Counted from the first letter of the stretch, positions 30,785 to 39,588 are shown. The stretch: 64,000 bases of DNA from Terrimicrobiaceae bacterium (GCA_018402345.1 JAGYIV010000008.1:620001-684000), one strand, 5' to 3'. Notes: generated from the sequence alone by a model not told the origin. A program made the numbers and translations.

Positions 30785-32100
30785 TTTATATCGGCCAAAT
30801 GTTCAGGCGAAAAAGGTTTTTTTGTAAAAATCTGGAGTTTCTTTTGGGTGAGGGTGGGAGTTGCAGAGCATGGACCATGCCACCCGCAGCACTCTTCCCG
30901 CCGGTGTCTTTGCCCCGAACAATCCACACGCCCTCGCGCCACCCCACTCGAGGATAAGGAATCAGCGCCTGCCGCCTGATGCTCTTCATGGTTCTCTCAC
31001 AGCGCCACAAAGCCCACAACGGTTCACACCTGAAATCGGATTTTTTGGACAGGATGGCAGGAGGGGAGATGGGCGACACTGAAAACTTAATCCTTAAAAC
31101 TGAAAACTCCTCTCCGCCAGCCCGCAGGGCGAGCAAGGCGAGTCAATTTACAGAATTAAGGGATTTTAGACAGAATTAACAGAATTTTAGACAGGAGGAC
31201 AGGAGGACAGGATTCGCAGGATTTACAGGAGGGAGGATGGGCGACACTGAAAACTTAATCCTTAAAACTGAAAACTCTTCTCCGCCAGCCCGTAGGGCGA
31301 GCAAGGCGAGTCAATTTACTGAATTAAGGTATTTTAGACAGAATTAACAGAATTAACAGAATTTATGGAATTTTAGACAGGATGACAGGATTGGCAGGAT
31401 TTTTAGGAGGGGAGATGGACGATACTTAAAACTTAATCCTTAAAACTGAAAACTCCTCTCCGCCAGCCCGTAGGGCGAGCAAGGCGAGTCAATTAACAGA
31501 ATTAACAGAATTTTAGACAGGATTGGCAGGATTTACAGGTTGTGGGCTTGGGCGACACTTAAAACTTAATTCTTAAAACTGAAAACTCCTCTCCAGCAGC
31601 CCGTAGGGCGAGCAAGGCGAGTCAATTTACTGAATTAAGGTATTTTAGACAGAATTAACAGAATTAACAGAATTTATGGAATTTTAGACAGGAGGACAGG
31701 ATTGGCAGGATTTTTAGGAGGGGAGATGGACGATACTTAAAACTTAATCCTTAAAACTGAAAACTCCTCTCCGCCAGCCCGTAGGGCGAGCAAGGCGAGT
31801 CAATCTACTGAATTAAGGGATTTTAGACAGAATTAACAGAATTAACAGAATTTTAGACAGGAGGACAGGAGGGCGGGGGATAGGCGATACTTAAAACTTA
31901 ATTCTTAAAACTGAAAACTCCTCTCCGGCCGCCCAGCAGGGCGAGCAAAGCGAGTCAATTCACAGAATTCAGAATTGCATGGAAAGGACATGCGGCCAGA
32001 AGCGAAGGGATTTTTCAGTGCTGACTGATGCTTTGTAACTCATTCTTATAATTCTGTTAATTCTGTTAATTCTGTCTAAACTCTTCTATCGCTGGATCCA
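30785..32100. repeat. Interspersed repeat array, family C (left block)
   Basis: About 1.3 kb without a credible gene. From 31070 on it consists of copies, 135-176 bp apart, of a unit with three parts: cttaatccttaaaactgaaa, then ctccgccagcccgtagggcg followed by agcaaggcgagtcaat, then strings of acagaattaacagaatttta and gacaggaggacaggattggc. At least six copies start near 31085, 31250, 31430, 31560, 31737 and 31895. The block ends with a different 120-bp element at 31975-32098 (gcatggaaaggacatgcggc) that recurs at 33552-33680. The first 280 bp (30785-31065) hold no recognisable gene or repeat. Confidence 0.85.
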
Positions 32101-32171
32101 GGATTAACACGACGGCCACTTAGGAACCATGATGCCATGCGCCTCACACAGCAAGAGCAGCGGCAGTGCGG

Positions 32172-32446
32172 TTATGGCAGAGCCACGCAGGCGTTCTCGA
32201 TGACGGACGAGAAACTTTGCTTCTTTTTCTTGGCGATCGCGGTGATTTTTTGAATCGCCTCCTCCGAGAGAAGCACTTGCTTCCTCACTTTGCCAAGAGG
32301 CTTGCGACCGGCTCCCGCGCGTTTTCCACCCCACACTACGGCTCGCGAAAATCAAAATAATCACTCACATCCTTGCCGGCGTCGAACCGCTCCTCCAAGT
32401 TCTCCAGAGTAGTGATTTTAGGCGTCTTTGTAGTTTTTGATTTCAT
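32172..32446 (-). pseudogene. brnA: BrnA-type antitoxin, frameshifted
   Basis: Starts at the ATG at 32446, overlapping the end of brnT by 29 bases as is usual for brnTA. It reads MKSKTTKTPKITTLENLEER, then KDVSDYFDFREP, and then hits a TAG. Restoring one base near 32340 continues as VVWGGKRAGAGRKPLG, VRKQVLLSEEAIQKITAIA and FSSVIENACVALP to a TAA at 32172, a plausible 91-residue antitoxin with a DNA-binding C-terminal part. The family assignment rests mainly on its position after BrnT. Either a real lesion, which would leave BrnT without antitoxin, or a sequence error. Confidence 0.6.
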
Positions 32447-32678
32447 TTTTTCGACTCCTTCTTGCGCTGATGATTCGTGTTTTATTGTTTCTCCGTGTTA
32501 CGATTACAGTCCAAAATCTGGAATCCAACTGCCCGACCGCAAGCCATCGTTGCTCTGAGCTGTTCCGGGCAGGAGCGGCAACCACCTTGCCATCCCAAAG
32601 CAGTTGGATTTGGTCAAAATCGATCCCATGCTTCGCAAGGTTGATGGCGCTTTTCTCGGGATCATATTCGAATTCCAC
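32418..32678 (-). CDS. brnT: BrnT-family toxin (DUF497)
   Basis: Type II toxin of the BrnT family, a RelE-like ribonuclease fold. It reads EFEYDPEKSAINLAKHGIDF, then RWLAVGQLDSRFWTVIVTRR and KTRIISARRSRKNEIKNY, the characteristic start and end of the family. I chose the GTG at 32678, which gives 86 residues, the usual size. The longer open frame upstream runs into repeat sequence. The antitoxin follows with overlap. The module lies between two blocks of family C repeats. Confidence 0.75.
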   Translation of the reverse strand: MEFEYDPEKSAINLAKHGIDFDQIQLLWDGKVVAAPARNSSEQRWLAVGQLDSRFWTVIVTRRNNKTRIISARRSRKNEIKNYKDA

Positions 32679-32769
32679 TCTTGAAAAAATACACTCCTTT
32701 TCAAATGCCGCAATGTTTTCTTTGAGCACCCCGTAGCGGAAAATTGAACATTTTTCGCCCTCCGCAGGA

Positions 32770-33650
32770 TCTACAGAAGGGGGGGATTTTAGACAGAATC
32801 GGAGCGGAGCGGAGAAAGACTGCCAACGGCAGTCCGTAGGGCGAGCAAGGCGAGTCAATTTACAGAATTTACAGAATTTTTTAGACAGGATTGGCAGGAT
32901 TTACAGGTTGTGGGCTTGGGCGACACTTAAAACTTAATCCTTAAAACTGAAAACTCCTCTCCAGCAGCCCGTAGGGCGAGCAAGGCGAGTCAATTTACTG
33001 AATTAAGGTATTTTAGACAAAATTAACAGAATTAACAGAATTTATGGAATTTTAGACAGGATGACAGGATTGGCAGGATTTTTAGGAGGGGAGATGGGCG
33101 ACACTGAAAACTTAATCCTTAAAACTGAAAACTCCTCTCCGCCAGCCCGTAGGGCGAGCAAGGCGAGTCAATCTACTGAATTAAGGTATTTTTTGACAGA
33201 ATCGGAGCGGAGCGGAGAAAGACTGCCAACGGCAGCCCGTAGGGCGAGCAAGGCGAGTCAATTAACAGAATTAACAGAATTTTAGACAGGAGGACAGGAG
33301 GGCGGGGGATAGGCGATACTTAAAACTTAATTCTTAAAACTGAAAACTCCTCTCCGACTGCCCAGCAGGGCGAGCAAGGCGAGTCAATCTACTGAATTAA
33401 GGGATTTTAGACAGAATTAACAGAATTAACAGAATTTTAGACAGGAGGACAGGAGGGCGGGGGATAGGCGATACTTAAAACTTAATCCTTAAAACTGAAA
33501 ACTCCTCTCCGCCAGCCCGTAGGGCAAGCAAGGCGAGTCAATGAACAAAATAAACAGAATTGCATGGAAAGGACATGCGGCCAGAAGCGAAGGGATTTTT
33601 CAGTGCTGACTGATGCTTTGTAACTCATTCTGTTAATTCTGTTAATTCTG
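32770..33650. repeat. Interspersed repeat array, family C (right block)
   Basis: Copies of the same family C unit as at 30.8-32.1 kb (cttaatccttaaaactgaaa near 32933, 33110, 33325 and 33480), alternating with acagaattaacag strings and with a variant cggagcggagaaagactgcc at 32800-32825 and 33203-33228. It ends with the 120-bp element at 33552-33680, which is nearly identical to 31975-32098. No gene is seen. Confidence 0.85.
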
Positions 33651-33713
33651 TTAATTCTGTCTAAACTCTTCTATCGCTGAATCGACTTTGGAAATCAAAT
33701 CGCGCCTTTTCAT
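33651..33713 (-). pseudogene. hicA: HicA-type toxin remnant, cut by a repeat
   Basis: Directly after the HicB-like gene, with an ATGA overlap, an ATG opens MKRRDLISKV, the normal beginning of HicA toxins. After ten residues the sequence becomes DSAIEEFRQN and stops. That part is the end of the 120-bp repeat element, which is also present at 31975-32098. The toxin has therefore lost all but its first strand and helix region, including the catalytic histidine region. Confidence 0.65.
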
Positions 33714-33901
33714 GCCAATTCCAACTCTTCTACTTTTTTGATCCCCGGAAAGTGTCCTTCGGAAAAGGTTTCGTAGAGGTCCCGAAGGTGAGCCTTGAGA
33801 TCCTGCAGGGATTCCTCCTGTGTCCAGTGGTCCGGAAAGTCGTTCAGATAACCAAGGAACTTTCCGACATCTTCCTGCCAGTAGGTGAATTTAGTCGTCA
33901 T
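33710..33901 (-). CDS. hicB: HicB-like antitoxin
   Basis: A 63-residue protein reading TKFTYWQEDVGKFLGYLNDF, then LQDLKAHLRDLYETFSEGHF and GIKKVEELELA. This matches short HicB-like antitoxins that lack a separate DNA-binding domain. I chose the second ATG (33901); the upstream one at 33922 adds seven unremarkable residues. Because the partner toxin gene is truncated, it is probably an orphan antitoxin. Confidence 0.65.
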   Translation of the reverse strand: MTTKFTYWQEDVGKFLGYLNDFPDHWTQEESLQDLKAHLRDLYETFSEGHFPGIKKVEELELA

Positions 33902-34131
33902 GATGGGAGGATGACCGGTCATCGAAGTGTTGTTTGGTATTGTTTAGCCATCTTCCAAATGAACCGGACTCTGTCATCGGAGCGTTCGGTTGTTTTCCAA
34001 GACGGCTTCCGTCTCAAAGGCAATCACAACGAGCTCATCGCCATCTGGATGGGATTCTCAAGGTTTTTGTAGTCCACCCGCTCAACCACCAAAAATATGT
34101 CATTATGTGGAACCCCTCAGCCCCGCTGCCA

Positions 34132-34452
34132 CTATCCCTCCATTTCCAGAGCCAGATACTCTCCCGCCCGAATCGACTCCACGGCTTTGGCGAGGCGCGT
34201 GGCCAGCGGCACCAACAAAGGCCAACGGTTCGTCGGCAACTCCAGGATTGCAATCCGTCGGTCTCCCATCTTTTGCTGATACCTCATGTTTTTATCCGCC
34301 AGAATAAAAACATCAAACGATGCCTCCGCCAAACTCAACAACTCCCCGTTGAGGACACCCCTCCAACCACACTCCTGAACGGTCGAGACCTTGTGGTCTG
34401 CAAGAAAGCGCTTCAGAGGCCGAGGCACATTCTCATCGAGAAGGATTTTCAC
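34132..34452 (-). CDS. DUF5615-family PIN-like toxin
   Basis: Probable toxin RNase of a small type II module. It starts KILLDENVPRPLKRFLADH, the conserved acidic start of this PIN-like family, then has VFILADKNMRYQQ and ILELPTNRWPLL. The GTG start at 34452 overlaps the TGA of the DUF433 gene (GTGA), so the two are translationally coupled. 106 residues is the usual family length. Family membership is by motif recognition only. Confidence 0.75.
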   Translation of the reverse strand: MKILLDENVPRPLKRFLADHKVSTVQECGWRGVLNGELLSLAEASFDVFILADKNMRYQQKMGDRRIAILELPTNRWPLLVPLATRLAKAVESIRAGEYLALEMEG

Positions 34453-34655
34453 ACCTCCCCCTGCAACAACTCCAAAAAGGCCTCCGCATCCTGCCGATCC
34501 ACGGATGGGAAAAAATCCAGAAATTCCTCCAAAGAAAAACCATCCGCCAAATAATCCACTAAAGTTTGCACTGGCACACGAGTGCCCGGAAAAACCACCG
34601 CCCCCCCCAACACACCGGGGTCCGAAGATACCGGACTGCGTTCCAATGTCAGCAT
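34449..34655 (-). CDS. DUF433-family antitoxin
   Basis: A 68-residue protein when started at the ATG at 34655: MLTLERSPVSSDPGVLGG, then GTRVPVQTLVDYLADGFSLE and FPSVDRQDAEAFLELLQ. The PVQTLVDYL and LEEFLxxFPxV motifs are typical of DUF433, a winged-helix VapB-like antitoxin family commonly paired with DUF5615. A longer open frame upstream runs into palindromic repeat family A and is not part of the gene. Confidence 0.75.
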   Translation of the reverse strand: MLTLERSPVSSDPGVLGGAVVFPGTRVPVQTLVDYLADGFSLEEFLDFFPSVDRQDAEAFLELLQGEV

Positions 34656-34734
34656 AGCATGCAAACTACTCCCCAGATCGGGCGAATGCAACCCCAAACC
34701 TTTTGCATGGAAAGCCCGCTCGCAACCATGTAGG

Positions 34735-35555
34735 GCGGGCGTCGTTCGCCAATTGGTAGGGTCGGCTCGCCGTAGCGGACCCAAGCTTCAGGCGCGAAGC
34801 GCCGTCTCGGGGACGGGGGCGGCAAGCCGCCGCGAGAGTGGGACCCCTCGGCGAGGCGTCCCTACCTTCTCTTTTCGAGGGCGCTCTCGCGCCATTCGCG
34901 CGTTGGGTGCACCCGTCGTTCCCAATTGGTAGGGTCGGCTCGCCGTAGCGGACCCAAGCTTCAGGCGCGCAGCGCCGTCTCGGGGACGGGGCGGCAAGCC
35001 GCCGCAAAAGTAGGACCCCTCGGCGAGGCGTCCCTACCTTCTCTTTTCGACAGGCGCTGCTGCGCCGACTGCGCGTTGGGTGCCCCCAGTCGTTCCTAAT
35101 TGGTAGGGTCGGCTCGCCGTAGCGGACCCAAGCTTCAGGCGCGCAGCGCCGTCTCGGGCACGGAGACGGGGGCGGCTCCCGCCTCCGCGCTTCGCGACTC
35201 CGGCGCGGCAAGCCGCCGCGAGAGTAGGACCCCTCGGCGAGGCGTCCCTACCTTCTCTTTTCGAGGGGCGCTGCTGCGCCGACTGCGCGTTGGGTGCCCC
35301 CCGTCGTTCCTAATTGGTAGGGTCGGCTCGCCGTAGCGGACCCATGCTTCAGGCGCGAAGCGCCGTCTCGGGGACGCGGGCGGCAAGCCGCCGCGAGAGT
35401 AGGACCCCTCGGCGAGGCGTCCCTACCTTCTCTTTTCGAGGGGCGCTGCTGCGCCGACTGCGCGTTGGGTGCCCCCCGTCGTTCCCAATTGGTAGGGTCG
35501 GCTCGCCGTAGCGGACCCATGCTTCAGGCGCGAAGCGCCGTCTCGGGCACGGGGG
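34735..35555. repeat. Palindromic repeat family A, five tandem copies
   Basis: Five copies, about 172-215 bp each, start at the anchor aattggtagggtcggctcgc near 34752, 34925, 35097, 35313 and 35489. Each contains the palindromes aggcgcgaagcgcc, ggcggcaagccgcc and cctcggcgagg. There are no spacers between copies. Open frames across it, on both strands, are by-products of high GC and are not genes. Confidence 0.85.
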
Positions 35556-35935
35556 AATGCAGCGAAATTATCTGCGCCTGCCTCGTTCCAACCGGGGATG
35601 CCCTCGTCAAAAACGGCGCGGGCGTCGTTTATCAGGACGCTGTCCTGCAAAAAAACGACGCTGGGGGAGTAAAAAACGAGGCTCGCGGAGAAAAACACAC
35701 CGCCCGCCTCGTTAAAAACGAGGCCATCCTCTAAAATTACCACGCTGTGCTGCAAAATCACGAGGCCATCTTCCAAATGAACGATGTCGCCCGCGAAAAA
35801 AACGCCGCCCGCCCTCTTTGCAGTGACGGGATTCTTGCTTCCTTTAACTCTCTCCCCGCAACTGCTGCGTAGCAGCTTTCTGACACGACTCCGAAGGAGT
35901 TAAAAACGTCAAGAATTTATGCCTGCCCCCTTCAG
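35556..35935. repeat. Repeat family B, copy 1
   Basis: An about 380-bp non-coding element that always follows family A here. It starts gaatgcagcgaaattatctg, passes through short alternating A-runs and gcgtcg/gaggc blocks (for example aaaaaacgacgctggg, then aaaaaacgaggctcgc), and ends ccgcaactgctgcgtagcag with tgacacgactccgaaggagt. Other copies are at 37372 and 38935. Confidence 0.8.
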
Positions 35936-35964
35936 ATACCCATCCAGCGCTGCGGTTCCCAAGT

Positions 35965-36282
35965 TCAGGCGGCGGTGAGGATTTCGGGGTGTTGGCGGGC
36001 GATTTCGAGCAGTCGGAGGGCGGCGCCTGAAGGGTTGCGGCGGCCTTTTTCCCAACTGATGGCAGTGACTACAGGCACATTGAGCATGGCGGCGAAGACA
36101 GGCTGGCTCATTTTGAGGCGGGTGCGCAGTTGCTTGAGTTCGCGAGGGCCTATGGCGGGGGCCGGGGCGGGCAGTGTGGTGGTGCGCAGGGTGAGCTTGC
36201 GGCGACCGGTGACAGCATCGCGGACCTCTTCGACACTGCGGACGAGGTCTTCAGGTTGTAAGGTGAGGGTCTTTTTTTTCAT
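35965..36282 (-). CDS. higA: HigA-like antitoxin (XRE-type HTH)
   Basis: A 105-residue DNA-binding antitoxin. The C-terminal half is a helix-turn-helix of the XRE/Cro type: ELKQLRTRLKMSQPVFAAML, then VTAISWEKGRRNPSGAALRL. The N-terminal half (LTLQPEDLVRSVEEVRDAV) would contact the toxin. It starts at the ATG at 36280-36282, overlapping the toxin stop (ATGA). Toxin-first order and the domain layout match higBA-type modules, where the antitoxin represses its own operon. Confidence 0.78.
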   Translation of the reverse strand: MKKKTLTLQPEDLVRSVEEVRDAVTGRRKLTLRTTTLPAPAPAIGPRELKQLRTRLKMSQPVFAAMLNVPVVTAISWEKGRRNPSGAALRLLEIARQHPEILTAA

Positions 36283-36611
36283 TTGGCGTGGTGGTTTTTG
36301 ATGTCTTCGAGGGCTGTTCTGAGGCGTTTTTTCTGGTCTGGAGAGAGGTCGGCGAGGTCGCCTTTGGTGTAGGCTTGGAAGAGGTAGATGAGCCCGGGGT
36401 GCACGAGGAGAAGGTAAATGACGCGTGCGCCGCCGCGTTTGCCGCGGCCTTTGGCGGACCAACGCACTTTGCGAAGACCGCCCAGACCGGGAATGGGATC
36501 GCCGGCGTGGGGGTGGGCGGCGAGAAATTGCTGGAAGGCCGAGTATTCGGCGTCCGACCACAGGTCGAGGCATTGGGTTGTAAATAATGGGGACTCGACA
36601 AAGGTAAGCAC
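36279..36611 (-). CDS. higB: HigB/RelE-like toxin
   Basis: A 110-residue RelE/ParE-superfamily toxin. Motifs are FVESPLFTTQCLDLWSDAEY, then GGLRKVRWSAKGRGKRGGAR, VIYLLLVHPGLIYLFQAYTK and DLSPDQKKRLRTALEDI. This order (IPGxGGLRKxR, then RVIYxxx) is that of RelE-type mRNA interferases. First gene of a two-gene operon with the antitoxin downstream, flanked on both sides by repeat families A and B. Confidence 0.8.
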   Translation of the reverse strand: MLTFVESPLFTTQCLDLWSDAEYSAFQQFLAAHPHAGDPIPGLGGLRKVRWSAKGRGKRGGARVIYLLLVHPGLIYLFQAYTKGDLADLSPDQKKRLRTALEDIKNHHAK

Positions 36612-36709
36612 TGGGCATTACTATGTGATGGTTTTTGGGTTTTTGCAAGTGCGAAAAAATGGGCCCCGCAAAGAGAAAAAAGCCGCAAGCTGAAATGCTG
36701 ACCCCACAG

Positions 36710-37371
36710 CCAATTGGTAGGGTCGGCTCGCCGTAGCGGACCCAAGCTTCAGGCGCGAAGCGCCGTCTCGGGCACGGGCGGCAAGCCGCCGCGAGAGTAG
36801 GACCCCTCGGCGAGGCGTCCCTACCTTCTCTTTTCGAGGGGCGCTGCTGCGCCATTCGCGCGTTGGGTGCCCCCCGTCGTTCCTAATTGGTAGGGTCGGC
36901 TCGCCGTAGCGGACCCAAGCTTCAGGCGCGAAGCGCCGTCTCGGGGACGGGGACGAGGGCGGTTCCCGCCTCCGCGCTTCGCGACTCCGGCGTGGCAAGC
37001 CGCCGCGAGAGTGGGACCCCTCGGCGAGGCATCCCTACCTTCTCTTTTCGAGGGGCGCTGCTGCGCCGACTGCGCGTTGGATGCCCCCAGTCGTTCCCAA
37101 TTGGTAGGGTCGGCTCGCCGTAGCGGACCCAAGCTTCAGGCGCGCAGCGCCGTCTCGGGCACGGGGCAGCTCCCGCCTCGCGCTTCGCGACTCCGGCGTG
37201 GCAAGCCGCCGCGAGAGTAGGGACCCTCGGCGAGGCGTCCCTACCTTCTCTTTTCGACAGGCGCTGCTGCGCCGACTGCGCGTTGGGTGCCCCCCGTCGT
37301 TCCCAATTGGTAGGGTCGGCTCGCCGTAGCGGACCCAAGCTTCAGGCGCGAAGCGCCGTCTCGGGGACGGG
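36710..37371. repeat. Palindromic repeat family A, four tandem copies
   Basis: Copies start at the same aattggtagggtcggctcgc anchor near 36712, 36886, 37100 and 37307, with the same internal palindromes as the block at 34.7-35.6 kb. The 100 bp between higB and this block hold nothing recognisable. Confidence 0.85.
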
Positions 37372-37748
37372 GGAATGCAGCGAAATTATCTGCGCCTGCC
37401 TCGTTCCAAACGGGGCTGCCCTCGTCAAAACCGGCGCGGGCGTCGTTTATCAGGACGCTGTCCGTGCAAAAAAACGACGCTGGGGGAGTAAAAAACGAGG
37501 CTCGCGGAGAAAAACACACCGCCCGCCTCGTTAAAAACGAGGCCATCCTCTAAATTACCACGCTGTGCTGCAAAATCACGAGGCCATCTTCCAAATGAAC
37601 GATGTCGCCCGCGAAAAAAACGCCGCCCGCCCTCTCTGCAGCGACGGGATACTTGCTTCCCCTTCAACTCTCTCCCCGCAACTGCTGCGTAGCAGCTTTC
37701 TGACACGGCTCCGAAGGAGTTAAAAACGTCAAGAATTTATGCCTGGCC
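37372..37748. repeat. Repeat family B, copy 2
   Basis: Almost the same sequence as 35556-35935, ending with the same ctgctgcgtagcagctttct and gtcaagaatttatgcctg motifs immediately before the vapC stop region. No gene is seen. Confidence 0.8.
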
Positions 37749-37756
37749 CCTTAAGC

Positions 37757-38203
37757 TCACCCCAACGGATTCACCACCAGCAATCCAGCCATTCCGGCCA
37801 AGGCCGCCTGGCGCTGGTCGCGCGTCACCATTTCTTGCACATCGAGTTGCAGGGCGCTCGCCACATGGAGCGTGTCCAATGTCCGACATCCCGTGGTCGC
37901 GCCATGCGCCCGCGCAAGTCTCTCCGCCCGTTCCCACACCGCATCCCAATCCAAAGCCGTCGGCCGCAACACCCCCGCGTCCACATCCTCATCGAGAGCC
38001 GCCAACGCCGCCGTTGATTGCTCCAAACGGCATTCTCCACGAAACACTTTCAGCCGCAGCGCCGAGACACATTCCGAGCGGTGAAGCGATGTAAAAACCA
38101 ACGCCTCGCCGCCCCGCACCACCCAATCCCGCACTTCATCCGCCCCCTCCTCGACCGTATAAAGTTTGAGCAGGACGCCTGTGTCGTAATACCGCGTCAC
38201 CAC
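37757..38203 (-). CDS. vapC: VapC-like PIN-domain toxin
   Basis: A 148-residue PIN-domain ribonuclease. It starts YYDTGVLLKLYTVEEGADEV, with the first PIN aspartate in YDTG. It then has SLHRSECVSALRLKVF and TGCRTLDTLHVASALQLDVQ with the conserved acidic residue in LDTLHVA, and VTRDQRQAALA. It starts at a GTG at 38203 that overlaps the end of the Phd gene by seven bases. The PIN domain is complete. Confidence 0.82.
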   Translation of the reverse strand: MVTRYYDTGVLLKLYTVEEGADEVRDWVVRGGEALVFTSLHRSECVSALRLKVFRGECRLEQSTAALAALDEDVDAGVLRPTALDWDAVWERAERLARAHGATTGCRTLDTLHVASALQLDVQEMVTRDQRQAALAGMAGLLVVNPLG

Positions 38204-38436
38204 GCTCCCCGGCTTTCATCCAGCAGTTCGTCCGTTCCCGCACCTTGCCAAGCAACGCCCCAGATTTTTTGCGCCCGGTCCTTGAAATCCGGAAACACCG
38301 GATCCTCCTGTTTTATAGGAACAATCCGTGCCACCGGTCTGCGCCGACGAGTCACAACAAACTCCGAACCCGCTTCCACTTTCCGAACAAGCGCCGCTAA
38401 ATTATGCTGCGCCTCCATGATCGAGCAAGTTTTCAT
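38197..38436 (-). CDS. Phd/YefM-type antitoxin
   Basis: A 79-residue antitoxin for the VapC-like toxin just downstream. MEAQHNLAALVRKVEAGSEF followed by VVTRRRRPVARIVPIKQ is the Phd/YefM DNA-binding fold, and the C-terminal DKRAQ/WQGAGTDELLDES-like part is the toxin-binding tail. I chose the ATG at 38436; the open frame runs further up but into duplicated non-coding sequence. A second copy lies upstream at 38508-38768. Confidence 0.78.
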   Translation of the reverse strand: MKTCSIMEAQHNLAALVRKVEAGSEFVVTRRRRPVARIVPIKQEDPVFPDFKDRAQKIWGVAWQGAGTDELLDESRGAW

Positions 38437-38866
38437 AACGCATAAAAGTAACGCAGAAAAATACAGCGTCAAGCAGTCCTTGCCAAGCCGCACGCACCAA
38501 AAATATGTCAATATGTGGGACTGACCCCACAGCCCGCTCCCCGGCTTTCATCCAGCAGTTCGTCCGTTCCCGCACCTTGCCAAGCAACGCCCCAGATTTT
38601 TTGCGCCCGGTCCTTGAAATCCGGAAACACCGGATCCTCCTGTTTTATAGGAACAATCCGTGCCACCGGTCTGCGCCGACGAGTCACAACAAACTCCGAA
38701 CCCGCTTCCACTTTCCGAACAAGCGCCGCTAAATTATGCTGCGCCTCCATGATCGAGCAAGTTTTCATAACGCATAAAAGTAACGCAGAAAAATACAGCG
38801 TCAAGCAGTCCTTGCCAGGCCGCACGCACCAAAAATATGTCAATATGTGGGACTGACCCTACAGCC
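38203..38866. repeat. 332-bp tandem duplication covering the antitoxin gene and its leader
   Basis: Bases 38203-38534 and 38535-38866 are a direct tandem duplication with only about two differences (ccaagccg versus ccaggccg, gaccccac versus gaccctac). It includes the whole Phd-type coding region and the sequence upstream of it. Confidence 0.9.
38508..38768 (-). CDS. Second Phd/YefM-type antitoxin copy (orphan)
   Basis: Copy of the antitoxin gene created by the 332-bp tandem duplication. The first 76 or so residues are identical to the copy at 38197-38436. The C-terminus diverges at the duplication junction, ending GAGCGVSPTY instead of GAW, and no toxin gene follows directly. It could still make functional antitoxin, since the toxin-binding tail is kept. 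Confidence 0.7.
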   Translation of the reverse strand: MKTCSIMEAQHNLAALVRKVEAGSEFVVTRRRRPVARIVPIKQEDPVFPDFKDRAQKIWGVAWQGAGTDELLDESRGAGCGVSPTY

Positions 38867-39330
38867 AATTGGTAGGGTCGGCTCGCCGTAGCGGACCCAA
38901 GCTTCAGGCGCGAAGCGCCGTCTCGGGGACGGGGGAATGCATCGAAATTATCAGCGCCTGCCTCGTTCCAAGCGGGGCTGCCCTCGTCAAAAACGGCGCG
39001 GGCGACGTTTATCAGGACGCTGTCCTGCAAAAAAACGACGCTGGGGGAGTAAAAAACGAGGCTCGCGGAGAAAAACACACCGCCCGCCTCATTAAAAACG
39101 AGGCCATCCTCCAAAATGACGAGGCCATCCTGTAAAATTACCACGCTGTGCTGCAAAATCACGAGGCCATCTTCCAAATGAACGATGTCGCCCGCAAAAA
39201 AAACGCCGCCCGCCCTCTCTGCAGCGACGGGATTCTTGCTTCCTTCAACTCTCTCCCCGCAACTGCTGCGTAGCAGCTTTCTGACCCCAGCTCCCCAGGA
39301 GTTGAAAATGTTAAGGATTCCTGCCTGGCC
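38866..39330. repeat. Family A fragment plus repeat family B, copy 3
   Basis: A single partial family A unit (38866-38934) runs straight into family B (38935-39330). This B copy has one extra internal sub-repeat around 39110-39140 compared with copies 1 and 2. No gene is seen. Confidence 0.8.
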
Positions 39331-39588
39331 CCTTAATCTCACCAAAATATGTCAATATGTGGGACTGACCCCACAGCTGACCCCAGCTCCGCAGGAGTTG
39401 AAAATATTAAGGATTTATGCCGACCCCTTCAGCTCACCAAAAATATGTCAATATGTGGGACCCCACAGCCACGATCGCCAACATGACAGGATTGCCCGGC
39501 CGGAAATTCCACACCACAAACCGAGCCAAGTCAGGTCGTTTCACCACATCTTGTCGACTGACTCAAGAACTACTAGTGGCCGCAAGCA
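39331..39588. repeat. Non-coding stretch with a short dispersed repeat
   Basis: Contains caccaaaatatgtcaatatg (39341) and caccaaaaatatgtcaatat (39435), each followed by gtgggac and a ccccacag motif. The same short element is at 38497 and 38829 and, diverged, at 34087. No gene is seen. Confidence 0.7.

Noticed and set aside
30786-31136. A 116-residue minus-strand ORF next to the second RTX gene
   Set aside because: Its first third is family C repeat sequence, the rest matches no family I know, and codon use is unlike the neighbours.
32104-32364. An 86-residue minus-strand ORF downstream of brnT
   Set aside because: It is a shifted frame of the BrnA-like antitoxin. The antitoxin frame gives a sensible protein, this one does not.
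34735-35555. Possible CRISPR array
   Set aside because: The direct repeats are about 175-215 bp with no unique spacers and no cas genes nearby.
34666-37338. Arg/Ala-rich ORFs on both strands in the 34.7-37.4 kb region
   Set aside because: They are translations of palindromic repeat family A, differ by copy number only, and have no independent coding signal.
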